Of a stretch of 53,486 bases of DNA, positions 38,243 to 46,108 are shown piece by piece (the first letter of the stretch is position 1; each line of letters begins with the position of its first letter). The stretch lies in the IMG/VR virus record IMGVR_UViG_3300025083_000041, positions 1 through 53,486 of that record, one strand, 5' to 3'. This stretch comes from a virus. Below the pieces are notes generated by a model. That model was given only the letters and a program-made list of their open reading frames with translations, ran no database searches and was not told the origin of the DNA. The position numbers and the translations under genes were made by a program.

Positions 38243-38476
38243 ATGTCACGCAAGAAAACAAACAACGAGATCAACATTAGTATTAACGTATCAGATGATT
38301 TGCTTAATAAGTTCATGGGGGCTATGATCAAGATGAGTAGTATGTCCTCTATGGGCGGCATGCAGATGATGCTAGGTGGGATGATGGGCGCAGAACAGGC
38401 TGAGCCTGAGGGCGAAGATAAAGAAAAGGCTAGCATAGGCTTTCAATCCAAGCCTGAAGTAGGTGAGAATGGTTAA
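38243..38476 (+). CDS. Methionine-rich 77-aa protein
   Basis: After AAGGAG. The middle contains about ten Met in 25 residues (MSSMSSMGGMQMML), followed by an acidic tail. The N-terminal third looks like a short beta segment. It overlaps the next gene by 8 nt. Met-rich helices can bind metals or membranes; no assignment possible. Confidence 0.6.
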   Translation: MSRKKTNNEINISINVSDDLLNKFMGAMIKMSSMSSMGGMQMMLGGMMGAEQAEPEGEDKEKASIGFQSKPEVGENG

Positions 38477-39245
38477 GCACTATGACTTTGAGCAATTAAA
38501 AGACTTTGTATTGGCATATAGACTGTCAAACCCCGACTTTGATTGTATTGGTAGTAAGTTTGCGCAATCTATTTATCGTGCATTGTGCGAAATATATGAT
38601 TTAGTTTCAACAGAACAGGACTTTAAAGAAAAATGGACTAAAAGGCTGAACGAAAACTATCATAGTTGGCTAAGTTTCGATACTGAATTGAATAAATTGG
38701 TATATGATACTGGACTTCGTGACGAAGAATGGAGCAATGCTTTAATAGACGATACTTTCTTGCTCTTCGATCTAAAGCAGACTAAGCATTTCCTAGAGAC
38801 AAAAGCAACAAAAGAGTTCCAAGATACCTACGATGTAATTCAGACGTATTATAGCCTACAAGGATACTTTACAGGCATATTCAAAAGAGGGATAGAGGGC
38901 ATATCTTATGCAGAATGGGAGAGGGTGTCTACTAACAAATATGCTGTAAAGGTATTGAAAGCATACAAGGATCAACCTAAGTTTAAAGTTGGGGAACTGG
39001 TATCATTGAGGACGAATAGAGAGTGCACTAAAACTAAAAATGCACCCAACGCAAAGTTTAATTCTTGGAATATAAATTGTAATATATCCAAAGTCTTAAT
39101 CTTGTCAAACACTGAGCCTATTATTAATGCTAGGAAAGGAGCAAAACGGTATAAAGTCGCTCCTATCGGAGGAAACGGACAGCCTTTTTGGATTGAAGAA
39201 GCGTTTATGAAGAAACACAGAAAAAAAGTGAATAAAAAGATATAG
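38469..39245 (+). CDS. Unknown 258-aa protein with C-terminal GELV segment
   Basis: ATG 38469 preferred; an in-frame GTG at 38463 is possible. The first 170 residues are helical and aromatic without a known motif. The last 85 start FKVGELVSLRTNREC, resembling the GDLV family, so this may be a fusion. The C-terminus VNKKI is encoded by the next promoter. Confidence 0.65.
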   Translation: MVKHYDFEQLKDFVLAYRLSNPDFDCIGSKFAQSIYRALCEIYDLVSTEQDFKEKWTKRLNENYHSWLSFDTELNKLVYDTGLRDEEWSNALIDDTFLLFDLKQTKHFLETKATKEFQDTYDVIQTYYSLQGYFTGIFKRGIEGISYAEWERVSTNKYAVKVLKAYKDQPKFKVGELVSLRTNRECTKTKNAPNAKFNSWNINCNISKVLILSNTEPIINARKGAKRYKVAPIGGNGQPFWIEEAFMKKHRKKVNKKI

Positions 39246-39259
39246 CCAATCGTATAAAT
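39228..39259 (+). promoter_or_regulatory. Phage promoter, gene 39286
   Basis: GTGAATAAA (39228-39236), 11-nt spacer, AATCGTATA (39248-39256). Confidence 0.72.
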
Positions 39260-39285
39260 TACGTAACAAACAACGGAGCAAAACA

Positions 39286-40023
39286 ATGAGTGGAAACGCA
39301 TTTAAAGACTTTAACCCACACCCAGTCACATATGACGACTGGATTGTTCTAAAGAACATCGTGAAAGATTTCTTTCCGAACATCGCTGAAATTGGCTCAG
39401 CACAACTGTTCCATGATGGGGTAGGAATGTATGACAGGACTCTAGGAGATTTGGACTTTGCAGTAGAACTACCGAAGGCTGAGATCCTCAAGATTGCCAA
39501 AGCACATCCCGACACATTCCAAGCAGTCAAAGTATTTGGCAACACTGTATCAACACTAGTGTATAACCCTGAAGAACAATATGTTCAGCACGTAGACTTT
39601 ATGACAAGTACAGACACAGTCAATGAGACTTGGGTAATGACTGGTGGCTCAGATAAGTTTAAAGGTGTGGTGCGTAATATGATGCTTTGTTACCTAGCAA
39701 GAGTTCAGAATGAAAAGGAAAGTACCGAAGATCGAACAGTAAAGCACACTGTAGCCTTTCCAAGTGGAATAGCCACAAGAGTCAATGGAGAATATGTAAC
39801 ACAACGAGATAGCAACCCAAGTGTCATATTGCAGACTCTAGGGCTGAAAGACGACTGTGAAAGCGTTGAAATGGCTAGAACATATGAGGGGCTACTAAGT
39901 ATCTTAGACGATGTTCAGAGCCATTATGATGGGTTCAAGACATACTGCGAAGAGTCGTACTTTTATCGTAAGAGTCCTGTATTGTTGGACAGAGCATTAG
40001 ATTATTTAAAGAACTTTGAATAA
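39286..40023 (+). CDS. Nucleotidyltransferase-fold protein
   Basis: A 245-residue protein with the pol-beta-type nucleotidyltransferase motif set: IGS (36-38), GDLDFAV with Asp55 and Asp57, and a third Asp104 in HVDF. The remainder is helical. Such proteins add nucleotides to RNA, proteins or small molecules, and include tRNA-modifying toxins. Substrate unknown. It has its own promoter and its stop lies in the next one. Confidence 0.65.
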   Translation: MSGNAFKDFNPHPVTYDDWIVLKNIVKDFFPNIAEIGSAQLFHDGVGMYDRTLGDLDFAVELPKAEILKIAKAHPDTFQAVKVFGNTVSTLVYNPEEQYVQHVDFMTSTDTVNETWVMTGGSDKFKGVVRNMMLCYLARVQNEKESTEDRTVKHTVAFPSGIATRVNGEYVTQRDSNPSVILQTLGLKDDCESVEMARTYEGLLSILDDVQSHYDGFKTYCEESYFYRKSPVLLDRALDYLKNFE

Positions 40024-40047
40024 ACTTTGAACGTCATTCGTATAGAT
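40016..40047 (+). promoter_or_regulatory. Phage promoter, genes 40075 and 40220
   Basis: TTGAATAAA (40016-40024), 11-nt spacer, ATTCGTATA (40036-40044). The box contains the GAA-TAA end of gene 39286. Confidence 0.73.
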
Positions 40048-40074
40048 AATACAACACACAACATTGGAGACACA

Positions 40075-40233
40075 ATGAAAGTAGGTGATTTAGTTAGAGT
40101 GCGATCAAGTGGGGTATCTGGTGTTATTCGTAAAATACTACCCTATAAGTTCGCAGAGGTTCTCATATTTGACGATGGTAAGCGAAAACAATACCACATC
40201 GGACACTTGGGGGTGATAGGTGAAAGTAGGTGA
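40075..40233 (+). CDS. GDLV tandem array member 1, 52 aa
   Basis: ATG 40075 after GGAG gives MKVGDLVRVRSSGVSGVI and a C-terminus GESR. Its last 14 nt are also the start of the next gene. SH3-like strands are likely; function unknown. Confidence 0.7.
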   Translation: MKVGDLVRVRSSGVSGVIRKILPYKFAEVLIFDDGKRKQYHIGHLGVIGESR

Positions 40234-40441
40234 TTTAGTTACATTAACCAAAACAGGTGAACATAACTTAGATGATATAGAACTGTCAGAAGGTGACAAG
40301 GCTATTCTTCTTAGCATATACGAGGGTGATGAGTCAAGTAACCGTACCAATCATGGAGACTTGTTTTACAAGATCGTTATGTGCAAAAGCAATAGAATAA
40401 TCGAACACTTGTGGAGTTTTGAAATAAAAAAGTTTGAATAA
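40220..40441 (+). CDS. GDLV tandem array member 2, 73 aa
   Basis: GTG start overlapping member 1 by 14 nt; begins MKVGDLVTLTKTG. The C-terminus KFE and stop lie in the next promoter box. Confidence 0.7.
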   Translation: MKVGDLVTLTKTGEHNLDDIELSEGDKAILLSIYEGDESSNRTNHGDLFYKIVMCKSNRIIEHLWSFEIKKFE

Positions 40442-40465
40442 AACTTTAATCACAATCGTATAGAC
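40434..40465 (+). promoter_or_regulatory. Phage promoter, genes 40493-41016
   Basis: TTGAATAAA (40434-40442), 11-nt spacer, AATCGTATA (40454-40462). Confidence 0.75.
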
Positions 40466-40492
40466 TATACAACAGCAAACAATGGACATATA

Positions 40493-40672
40493 ATGAAAGT
40501 AGGCGATTTAGTAAGAATAAGGAAAGGAGCGTTTCTGAAGTCTGACTTTGATGATAAGTTGGCGATTGTCGTCTATAAAGGAACGTGGAGCGTGGACATT
40601 CGAGTAGTCCAAAACGGTTGGCACACTCGTATTGATAAAAAACATTTGGAGGTAATCAGTGAAAGTAGGTGA
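40493..40672 (+). CDS. GDLV tandem array member 3, 59 aa
   Basis: ATG 40493; begins MKVGDLVRIRKGA and ends VISESR. The final 14 nt are shared with the start of member 4. Confidence 0.7.
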   Translation: MKVGDLVRIRKGAFLKSDFDDKLAIVVYKGTWSVDIRVVQNGWHTRIDKKHLEVISESR

Positions 40673-40835
40673 TTTAGTAAGACACGATCAAGGATTTATT
40701 GGGGTTATTATTTGTATAGATCCCGAAACCATTGGCGACATTGTATACACTGCCAACGTTAAAGTTGCTTGGAATGATGGCGATGTTTGCCATATGTCAG
40801 TTCATGACTTGGAAGTGATAAGTGAAAGTAGGTGA
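40659..40835 (+). CDS. GDLV tandem array member 4, 58 aa
   Basis: GTG 40659 in GTGAAAGTAGGTGA; begins MKVGDLVRHDQGF and ends VISESR. GGAGG precedes it. The ending is shared with the start of member 5. Confidence 0.7.
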   Translation: MKVGDLVRHDQGFIGVIICIDPETIGDIVYTANVKVAWNDGDVCHMSVHDLEVISESR

Positions 40836-41016
40836 TTTAGTAATTCGTGTCCACAGAAGTATAACCCTCCCGCATAAGAAAGGGATAATATTATCCATTC
40901 GTCAAGTTGGAGGACAGACATATTACAAGATCGCTTGGTTCTTCACAGATATAGTATCTAACAGATGGACTGATAGGGAGTTTTGCCCATACAGGTTTTT
41001 TTTGAATAAACTTTAA
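40822..41016 (+). CDS. GDLV tandem array member 5, 64 aa
   Basis: GTG 40822 in the same junction sequence; begins MKVGDLVIRVHRS. The C-terminus FLNKL is encoded by the following promoter box. Confidence 0.7.
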   Translation: MKVGDLVIRVHRSITLPHKKGIILSIRQVGGQTYYKIAWFFTDIVSNRWTDREFCPYRFFLNKL

Positions 41017-41033
41017 ACCACAAACGTATAGAA
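41002..41033 (+). promoter_or_regulatory. Phage promoter, genes 41054 and 41233
   Basis: TTGAATAAA (41002-41010), 11-nt spacer, AAACGTATA (41022-41030). Confidence 0.75.
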
Positions 41034-41053
41034 TATACACACAAGGAGAAACA

Positions 41054-41236
41054 ATGATCTATATCAGAGACTCAAAAACAAAGAAAAAGTATGCCCTCAA
41101 AGGCTTTACGGAACAAGATTATAACAATGGCAATCGTGAAGCAGAGTTGTTTGGTAAGATATATGACTTACTGATCAAGCATGACATTCAAGATGGCGAA
41201 ATTATTAACAAAAAAGGTGACAGGATAGACTTATGA
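41054..41236 (+). CDS. Unknown 60-aa protein
   Basis: After AAGGAG. Hydrophilic, helical, with a terminal GEIINKKGDRIDL. Overlaps the next gene by 4 nt (ATGA). Confidence 0.6.
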   Translation: MIYIRDSKTKKKYALKGFTEQDYNNGNREAELFGKIYDLLIKHDIQDGEIINKKGDRIDL

Positions 41237-41520
41237 AAACGTATGATCCAAGTAAGCACTATCGTTCTAGTATGAACTTTACAACATGCTACACTCCTCT
41301 GCCTAGAGGAAAGGGAATTGTAATGTCAGTTGGAACTTACGGATTAGAGGGTGTATTCCAAAAACCCGATGGTGATGGTAAAGTCTTCACTAGTGTTGAC
41401 GATGCTAGACAATATGCACTTAACAAAGGCTATTTAGTAGAGTATGATCCTAGAGAAGACTTAAATAAAGCGATAGAACATCAAAATAAATTGAATAAAC
41501 AATCAAGTTCATCCGTATAG
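41233..41520 (+). CDS. Unknown 95-aa protein ending inside a promoter
   Basis: A compact protein (YTPLPRGKGIVMSVGTYGLEG). Its last ten residues KLNKQSSSSV are read through the next promoter, and the stop is the TAG of CGTATAG. Confidence 0.6.
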   Translation: MKTYDPSKHYRSSMNFTTCYTPLPRGKGIVMSVGTYGLEGVFQKPDGDGKVFTSVDDARQYALNKGYLVEYDPREDLNKAIEHQNKLNKQSSSSV

Positions 41521-41522
41521 AA
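41491..41522 (+). promoter_or_regulatory. Phage promoter, genes 41551 and 41752
   Basis: TTGAATAAA (41491-41499), 11-nt spacer, ATCCGTATA (41511-41519). Lies wholly inside the end of gene 41233. Confidence 0.72.
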
Positions 41523-41550
41523 TATACAACAAACAAAACAGGGAGAGATA

Positions 41551-41742
41551 ATGGTTACAATTAGTTGCTATTACGAAAATATAATGAACGCACAGAACAG
41601 GCTAATAGAGATTATGGAAAATGATGAGACTGATAGGACAGACTTAGAGTGGGAACAATGGGTGGGCGATACTATCCGTATGCTCTCAGAAGAGTTTGGT
41701 GTTTCTGTCATTGAACTTGACGAGTTTTACCAGTTTATGTAA
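41551..41742 (+). CDS. Unknown acidic 63-aa protein
   Basis: After GGGAG. Helical and acidic. Followed after 9 nt by a GDLV gene. Confidence 0.6.
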   Translation: MVTISCYYENIMNAQNRLIEIMENDETDRTDLEWEQWVGDTIRMLSEEFGVSVIELDEFYQFM

Positions 41743-41751
41743 GGAGATGTG

Positions 41752-42006
41752 ATGAAAGTAGGTGATCTAGTGGAGATGTCTCATTACGGATGGAAACGTT
41801 CGCGTTATGAACATCGACACGCTAAATACGGAATTGTCGTAGACATTATGGGTGATCAAGTATTAATGATGAGTGGCAGATATAAAGATGTTATTTCTTA
41901 TCGTGTTAGATGGTTCGATAGTCAGGGCAATCCACTGGTAGCACTCACTGGTTTTGAAAGAAAATCTTTAAAGTTTTTGAATAAAAAGAAGAGATCAAGC
42001 GTATAA
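41752..42006 (+). CDS. Small GDLV-domain protein, 84 aa
   Basis: ATG 41752 (GTG 41749 also possible) after AAGGAG. Begins MKVGDLVEMSHYGW, with later YGIVVDIMGD and SYRVRWF strands. The C-terminus FLNKKKRSSV is read through the next promoter, ending at its TATAAT. Confidence 0.7.
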   Translation: MKVGDLVEMSHYGWKRSRYEHRHAKYGIVVDIMGDQVLMMSGRYKDVISYRVRWFDSQGNPLVALTGFERKSLKFLNKKKRSSV

Positions 42007-42007
42007 T
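41977..42007 (+). promoter_or_regulatory. Phage promoter, gene 42043
   Basis: TTGAATAAA (41977-41985), 11-nt spacer, AAGCGTATA (41997-42005) with TATAAT. Confidence 0.75.
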
Positions 42008-42042
42008 ATATACAACACAACAACCAAACCAAGAGGTTTCAC

Positions 42043-42291
42043 ATGAAGAAAGCATATCTTATCACAGTTAACTACATCGAAGATAATCATTGGGAATTTT
42101 ACCTTACTAGCACTATGGAAGATGCGATTAAACTGGCACACGACTATCTAAAAGGATACTATCAGTCGCTCATGGACAACTGTGGTTGGGAGCAAGATCA
42201 GCCTGTAACTGGCTTTGAACCTCTGCAACGGTATCTAGGAGATGAGTGTGGTTACTTAGATGTTCAGATAATCGAAAAAAACTTTGAATAA
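42043..42291 (+). CDS. Unknown 82-aa protein
   Basis: AGAGG upstream. A beta-strand start (AYLITVNYIEDN) is followed by a helix and an aromatic/acidic end. The TAA stop lies in the next promoter box. Confidence 0.6.
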   Translation: MKKAYLITVNYIEDNHWEFYLTSTMEDAIKLAHDYLKGYYQSLMDNCGWEQDQPVTGFEPLQRYLGDECGYLDVQIIEKNFE

Positions 42292-42314
42292 AGTTTAGAC
42301 TACAATCGTATAAT
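42284..42314 (+). promoter_or_regulatory. Phage promoter, gene 42348 and DnaQ gene
   Basis: TTGAATAAA (42284-42292), 11-nt spacer, AATCGTATA (42304-42312) with TATAAT. Confidence 0.77.
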
Positions 42315-42347
42315 ATATACAGCAAACAAGTACAAAGGAAAGAGACA

Positions 42348-42575
42348 ATGAAAGTATGGGTAGTACAGATAAGAGAGAGTGGAGAAGAAGATCAAGTATA
42401 TCTTTTCGACACACAAGAGAAAGCAGAGCAGTCAGCATTTCGCCAACTTTGGGATTATGCCGAATGGAGAGTGGAGAACGCTGATGATCTTCCCGACACT
42501 TTACACGAACTAGGATGTTTGGTTGAGGATAACGATTGGGGATACTATAACATTTACACATGTGAGGTGAAATAA
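42348..42575 (+). CDS. Unknown acidic 75-aa protein
   Basis: Starts MKVWVVQIRESGEEDQVYLF and shares a similar strand-helix organisation with the product of 42043; the two may be distant paralogs. Overlaps the exonuclease start by 1 nt. Confidence 0.6.
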   Translation: MKVWVVQIRESGEEDQVYLFDTQEKAEQSAFRQLWDYAEWRVENADDLPDTLHELGCLVEDNDWGYYNIYTCEVK

Positions 42576-43111
42576 TGGGCAGATTAGCATTTATAGACAC
42601 AGAGACAACAGGACTTGATCCCATAAACAACGAGATTATCGAGATTGCTATTAAGATTATAGACACAGAAAAGGTGGGAGACACAGACTGGCTAGAGTAT
42701 CAGTTCGAGGGCAAGTTCAAGATCCGTAGGATGGACTTGGCAAGCCCAAAAGCACTAGAGATCAACGGATACAATGAAGAGGAATGGAAAGACTCATACA
42801 GTTGGAGCAAGCCTGCTTGTGAGCGATTACTTGAACGATTGAAAGGATGTGTAGTGGTTGGGCACAATGTACAGTTTGACATTGGCTTTATTCGCGAAGA
42901 ATGTCGTAGACAAGGTGTTTGGTGTCCTAGGTTTCCAAACTTGGACACACAAGGTATGGCTAGGTTTCTTTGGGCTGACTTTAAGTCGGTATCTATGGAC
43001 AACATACGAAAAGAACTACCACAGTGGTTCGACACAGAGGGATCACACAGGGCAATGAAAGATGTAAATGATTGTGTGACGATATGGAACTTGTTTAGAG
43101 AAGGTTGTTAA
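42575..43111 (+). CDS. DnaQ-like 3'-5' exonuclease (DEDDh)
   Basis: A 178-residue exonuclease domain with ExoI FIDTETTG (6-13, Asp8 and Glu10), ExoII GHNVQFDIGF, and ExoIII HRAMKDVND carrying the DEDDh His and Asp. It may proofread for the PolIII alpha at 14577, like bacterial epsilon. The following 104-nt gap has only a 5-bp GATAC/GTATC hairpin. Confidence 0.88.
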   Translation: MGRLAFIDTETTGLDPINNEIIEIAIKIIDTEKVGDTDWLEYQFEGKFKIRRMDLASPKALEINGYNEEEWKDSYSWSKPACERLLERLKGCVVVGHNVQFDIGFIREECRRQGVWCPRFPNLDTQGMARFLWADFKSVSMDNIRKELPQWFDTEGSHRAMKDVNDCVTIWNLFREGC

Positions 43112-43164
43112 AAAACAAAGGTGTGATACAGAATAGTATCGGGAATGGGTGGGCATAAAAAACT

Positions 43165-43196
43165 TTGAATAAAACAATCAACTGAAACGTATAGAT
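43165..43196 (+). promoter_or_regulatory. Phage promoter, gene 43216
   Basis: TTGAATAAA (43165-43173), 11-nt spacer, AAACGTATA (43185-43193). Nearly identical to the promoter at 43505, including the leader. Confidence 0.75.
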
Positions 43197-43215
43197 AGTA
43201 AGCAAGGGAGAAACA

Positions 43216-43512
43216 ATGAAAATGGCGACAGGGTATCGGTTTTTTGACGTGGGTGATTTGGTAAGAGTTAAAAGTCAATCAGATAACTCATCATACAACT
43301 GGCAGTTTCAAGTATTTAATTCAGCGAACAATGATCAGTTAGCAATAACTGATTGGGGTGGTAGTTATGTCAGTGCGAAAGAGTTAAGAACTATGACAGG
43401 CATAGTCATTGGTGAGGTGTATTCCAATGGCAAACTAACGGGCACTTACCGTTTCGCTTTCGGGAATCATATCATTAAGGCATATCAAGATTATTTTTTA
43501 AAAGTTGAATAA
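43216..43512 (+). CDS. Small GDLV-domain protein, 98 aa
   Basis: Contains FDVGDLVRVKSQ and ends HIIKAYQDYFLKVE, which closely parallels the end of the product at 44285, so the two are paralogs. The stop lies in the next promoter box. Confidence 0.68.
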   Translation: MKMATGYRFFDVGDLVRVKSQSDNSSYNWQFQVFNSANNDQLAITDWGGSYVSAKELRTMTGIVIGEVYSNGKLTGTYRFAFGNHIIKAYQDYFLKVE

Positions 43513-43536
43513 AACAATCAACTGAAACGTATAGAT
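43505..43536 (+). promoter_or_regulatory. Phage promoter, gene 43556
   Basis: TTGAATAAA (43505-43513), 11-nt spacer, AAACGTATA (43525-43533). Confidence 0.75.
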
Positions 43537-43555
43537 AGTAACCAAGGGAGAAACA

Positions 43556-43786
43556 ATGAAAAAAGGTGACTTAGTTATATACAAAGATAATGCTTTATGG
43601 TACAACACACCACAAGGCTCTACCATTGGGTATGGTATCGTGTTAAAGAATCTTAAAACTGGAGGACTATTAGAAATCTATTGGATGGATAAAGATCCCT
43701 ATCACTCTTCCCATATCTTCGAAGATCCAACAAAAATGAAAATATATTCAAAAAAACTGAATAAAATAAATCATTCAATCGTATAG
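43556..43786 (+). CDS. Small GDLV-domain protein, 76 aa
   Basis: Begins MKKGDLVIYKDN, followed by YGIVLKNLKTGGLLEIYW strands. The end KLNKINHSIV is read through the next promoter, with the stop at its TATAG. Confidence 0.68.
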   Translation: MKKGDLVIYKDNALWYNTPQGSTIGYGIVLKNLKTGGLLEIYWMDKDPYHSSHIFEDPTKMKIYSKKLNKINHSIV

Positions 43787-43788
43787 AT
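43757..43788 (+). promoter_or_regulatory. Phage promoter, genes 43808-44581
   Basis: CTGAATAAA (43757-43765), 11-nt spacer, AATCGTATA (43777-43785). Confidence 0.75.
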
Positions 43789-43807
43789 AGTAACCAAGGG
43801 AGAAACA

Positions 43808-43897
43808 ATGACTGTACTTAAGATGTTAGGCATGTGCCTTATCTGCATGGCTTTCGCCATACCAATCATACTTAAACATGAAAATCAGGAAAATTAG
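43808..43897 (+). CDS. Membrane peptide, 29 aa
   Basis: ATG after AAGGGAG in the standard leader. One hydrophobic helix (CLICMAFAIPIIL) and a polar tail. Function unknown. Confidence 0.55.
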   Translation: MTVLKMLGMCLICMAFAIPIILKHENQEN

Positions 43898-43899
43898 TC

Positions 43900-44046
43900 A
43901 TGACATATGATCAAGAAGAGAACATTATGGGATGGTGTCTTGTAGTATGGGCTATCATATTTGTAATAGCAACATTCAACGCATCACATTTAAATCATAT
44001 CAAAACATCAAAGAGTATTCCATGTACTCATGAGAGTAGACAATGA
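43900..44046 (+). CDS. Single-pass membrane protein, 48 aa
   Basis: Starts 2 nt after the previous stop and overlaps the next start (ATGA). One transmembrane helix (WCLVVWAIIFVIATF) with a polar tail. Translational coupling supports it. Confidence 0.55.
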   Translation: MTYDQEENIMGWCLVVWAIIFVIATFNASHLNHIKTSKSIPCTHESRQ

Positions 44047-44285
44047 ACCAAACTTATATATTCGAACCAAACAATGGGACTAGATATACTATTACAGTAG
44101 TACCATCTCCATCAAAGCCAGATTATCACATGTTTATGTTAGACTACTGGCAAACATTTATGTACGTACAAAATGGTAATGTGCCCCACTGGACTTATAT
44201 CCAAGACAAGTTGGGCTTGACAGAGGGCGATGCTAAGCCATTGGTAACCTTTTTCAAAGAGTTTTGGGATGGAGGAACAGAATAA
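44043..44285 (+). CDS. Unknown 80-aa protein
   Basis: Aromatic-rich, soluble; starts in an ATGA overlap and ends in a TAATG overlap with the next gene. Not recognised. Confidence 0.6.
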   Translation: MNQTYIFEPNNGTRYTITVVPSPSKPDYHMFMLDYWQTFMYVQNGNVPHWTYIQDKLGLTEGDAKPLVTFFKEFWDGGTE

Positions 44286-44581
44286 TGGACAACAAGAAGG
44301 TAAATATAGGTGACTTGGTGACACTAAAGATAAAGCGTCACACTTCATTGACAGGGCAAAAGTCACATGATACTTTTCAATTAGTAACAGGATCACACTC
44401 ACCACTTCCTCAGTATGTCGAGAGCGAAAGGCTTGCGGGAAAGGTAGGGATAGTGCTCTCAGAGAACGCAAGCGATGGATACTCAGATGTCTATCACGTT
44501 GCTTTTAACGACATAATTATTGAAGCCTATCGAGACTACTTTCAAAAGTTTGAAAAAAGTTTGAATAAAACAAATAACTGA
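44285..44581 (+). CDS. Small GDLV-domain protein, 98 aa
   Basis: ATG 44285 chosen (GGAGG upstream). Begins NIGDLVTLKIKRH; its end IIIEAYRDYFQKFE parallels the product at 43216. The final SLNKTNN is encoded by the next promoter box. Confidence 0.68.
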   Translation: MDNKKVNIGDLVTLKIKRHTSLTGQKSHDTFQLVTGSHSPLPQYVESERLAGKVGIVLSENASDGYSDVYHVAFNDIIIEAYRDYFQKFEKSLNKTNN

Positions 44582-44595
44582 AACGTATCAATAAT
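44561..44595 (+). promoter_or_regulatory. Phage promoter, peptidase/VWA gene
   Basis: TTGAATAAA (44561-44569), 11-nt spacer, AAACGTATC (44581-44589); the -10 is weaker than usual. A box-like TTGAAAAAA lies 11 nt further upstream (44550-44558). Confidence 0.65.
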
Positions 44596-44619
44596 GTAAC
44601 CCAAACATTGGAGGACACA

Positions 44620-45849
44620 ATGTCCAAGTTTGATCTCAACAAGCACACAGCAAGGCTCTTAATGACTGAGCCATTCTTTGCCAGTATCTCACGACGTATT
44701 GATAAGACGGCTAGTAAAGCCATTCCAACGGCTGGTGTTCGACTTAACAAGTCTACAGGCTATTTTGAAATGCTTTACAACCCAGATTTCTTCGAGGGTT
44801 TGCCCGACGTTCAAAAGTTGGGTGTTCTCAAGCATGAGTTCTATCACTTGATCTTGCAACACACAACTACACGTAATCCCGATCCCGATGGTAAAGTGTC
44901 TAAGGCTTGGAATGTTGCTACCGACTTGTCCATCAACTCACACCTTATGGGCGAGTTACCCGAAAATGGTTGCATACCTAGTATGAAAGACAGTCCATTC
45001 GAAGATTATCCTGTTGGGTTGTCGGCAGATGCGTATCTAAAGATGATCAAAGAAGATCCACAATTCCAACCCGACGATAAAGACAAAGAGAAAGGTAGTG
45101 GCAAAGGTGGTAAAGGTGGTGGACAGGGTGGAGAACTACCCGATACCCTAGACGATCATGGAGATTGGGCTGATGGGGATGATGCCGATGCAGACTCAAA
45201 CGCAGTTGCTAGAGAACGACTACGTGACATGCTAGACAAGGCTAGCAATGAGGCAAACCAAAGAGGATCATGGGGTAGTGTGTCGTCCGAGACTAGAAAA
45301 GAGATACAAAAGTTCTTAAACCCATCTATTGATTGGAGAAAGATGTTAAGGTATTTCATCAAAGCGAGTCGTAAGGCTAGCAAGCGCAGTACTATTCGTA
45401 GGCTTAATAAAAGATACCCACGTATTCACAGTGGACATAAGGTTACTAGAATGGCAAACATCGCCATATCCATTGATCAATCGGGATCTGTATCCGATAC
45501 CATGTTGGCACAATTCTTTTCAGAACTTAACGAGTTATCGAAACTAGCAACCTTTACAGTAGTACCTTTCGATACTGAGGTTGACGAGAGTAAAGTATTT
45601 GTATGGAAGAAGGGACAGACAAGGGACTGGGAACGTGTACTATGTGGTGGTACTTGCTTTGATGCTCCAACCAAGTATGTAAACAAGCACAAGTTTGATG
45701 GACATATTGTATTGACAGATATGTGCGCTCCTAAGCCAGTACCTAGCAAGTGTCAACGCATGTGGATCACAGATGAATCGGGCAAATCTAATCAATACTT
45801 TGATACCAACGAAATTGTATTGGCTATCAAAGATGGAATAAGGGGATAA
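44620..45849 (+). CDS. Metallopeptidase-like/VWA protein (DUF2201-like), MoxR partner
   Basis: ATG 44620 after GGAGG. The 409-residue product has a peptidase-like N-domain with KHEFYHLIL (HEXXH at 72-76), a disordered Gly/Lys/Asp linker (about 155-195) and a C-terminal VWA-like domain with DQSGS (286-290). This is the architecture of COG3864-type proteins, which are encoded with MoxR ATPases; such an ATPase lies at 47122. The pair may act as a metal-dependent remodelling or proteolysis system on host proteins. The target is unknown. Confidence 0.78.
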   Translation: MSKFDLNKHTARLLMTEPFFASISRRIDKTASKAIPTAGVRLNKSTGYFEMLYNPDFFEGLPDVQKLGVLKHEFYHLILQHTTTRNPDPDGKVSKAWNVATDLSINSHLMGELPENGCIPSMKDSPFEDYPVGLSADAYLKMIKEDPQFQPDDKDKEKGSGKGGKGGGQGGELPDTLDDHGDWADGDDADADSNAVARERLRDMLDKASNEANQRGSWGSVSSETRKEIQKFLNPSIDWRKMLRYFIKASRKASKRSTIRRLNKRYPRIHSGHKVTRMANIAISIDQSGSVSDTMLAQFFSELNELSKLATFTVVPFDTEVDESKVFVWKKGQTRDWERVLCGGTCFDAPTKYVNKHKFDGHIVLTDMCAPKPVPSKCQRMWITDESGKSNQYFDTNEIVLAIKDGIRG

Positions 45850-45853
45850 GAGT

Positions 45854-46063
45854 ATGTGTGAAAGAAAGTGTAAGCAAAAATGTAAACTCCCTTGTAAGAT
45901 AGGGGATCTAGTGCAGTTTAAAGTTGACAAAGGTATATACAAAACTGCAATAGTGACAGAAAGACACGATAAAAGAACAGTGTTTATTCGCTATAATGTC
46001 GGTGAAGAGGCAATGAGAGTAAGAATTATAGAAGAATACTTATATAGTTTGAATAAAACATGA
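45854..46063 (+). CDS. Small GDLV-domain protein with Cys-rich start, 69 aa
   Basis: Begins CERKCKQKCKLPCKIGDLVQF: four regularly spaced Cys precede the GDLV segment and could bind zinc. It follows the VWA gene by 4 nt. C-terminus SLNKT comes from the next promoter box. Confidence 0.65.
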   Translation: MCERKCKQKCKLPCKIGDLVQFKVDKGIYKTAIVTERHDKRTVFIRYNVGEEAMRVRIIEEYLYSLNKT

Positions 46064-46080
46064 ACTACAAACGTATAGAG
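46049..46080 (+). promoter_or_regulatory. Phage promoter, genes 46109-46516
   Basis: TTGAATAAA (46049-46057), 11-nt spacer, AAACGTATA (46069-46077). Nearly identical to the promoter at 46523. Confidence 0.75.
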
Positions 46081-46108
46081 CATATAACAACCAAACACAG
46101 GTGACAGA

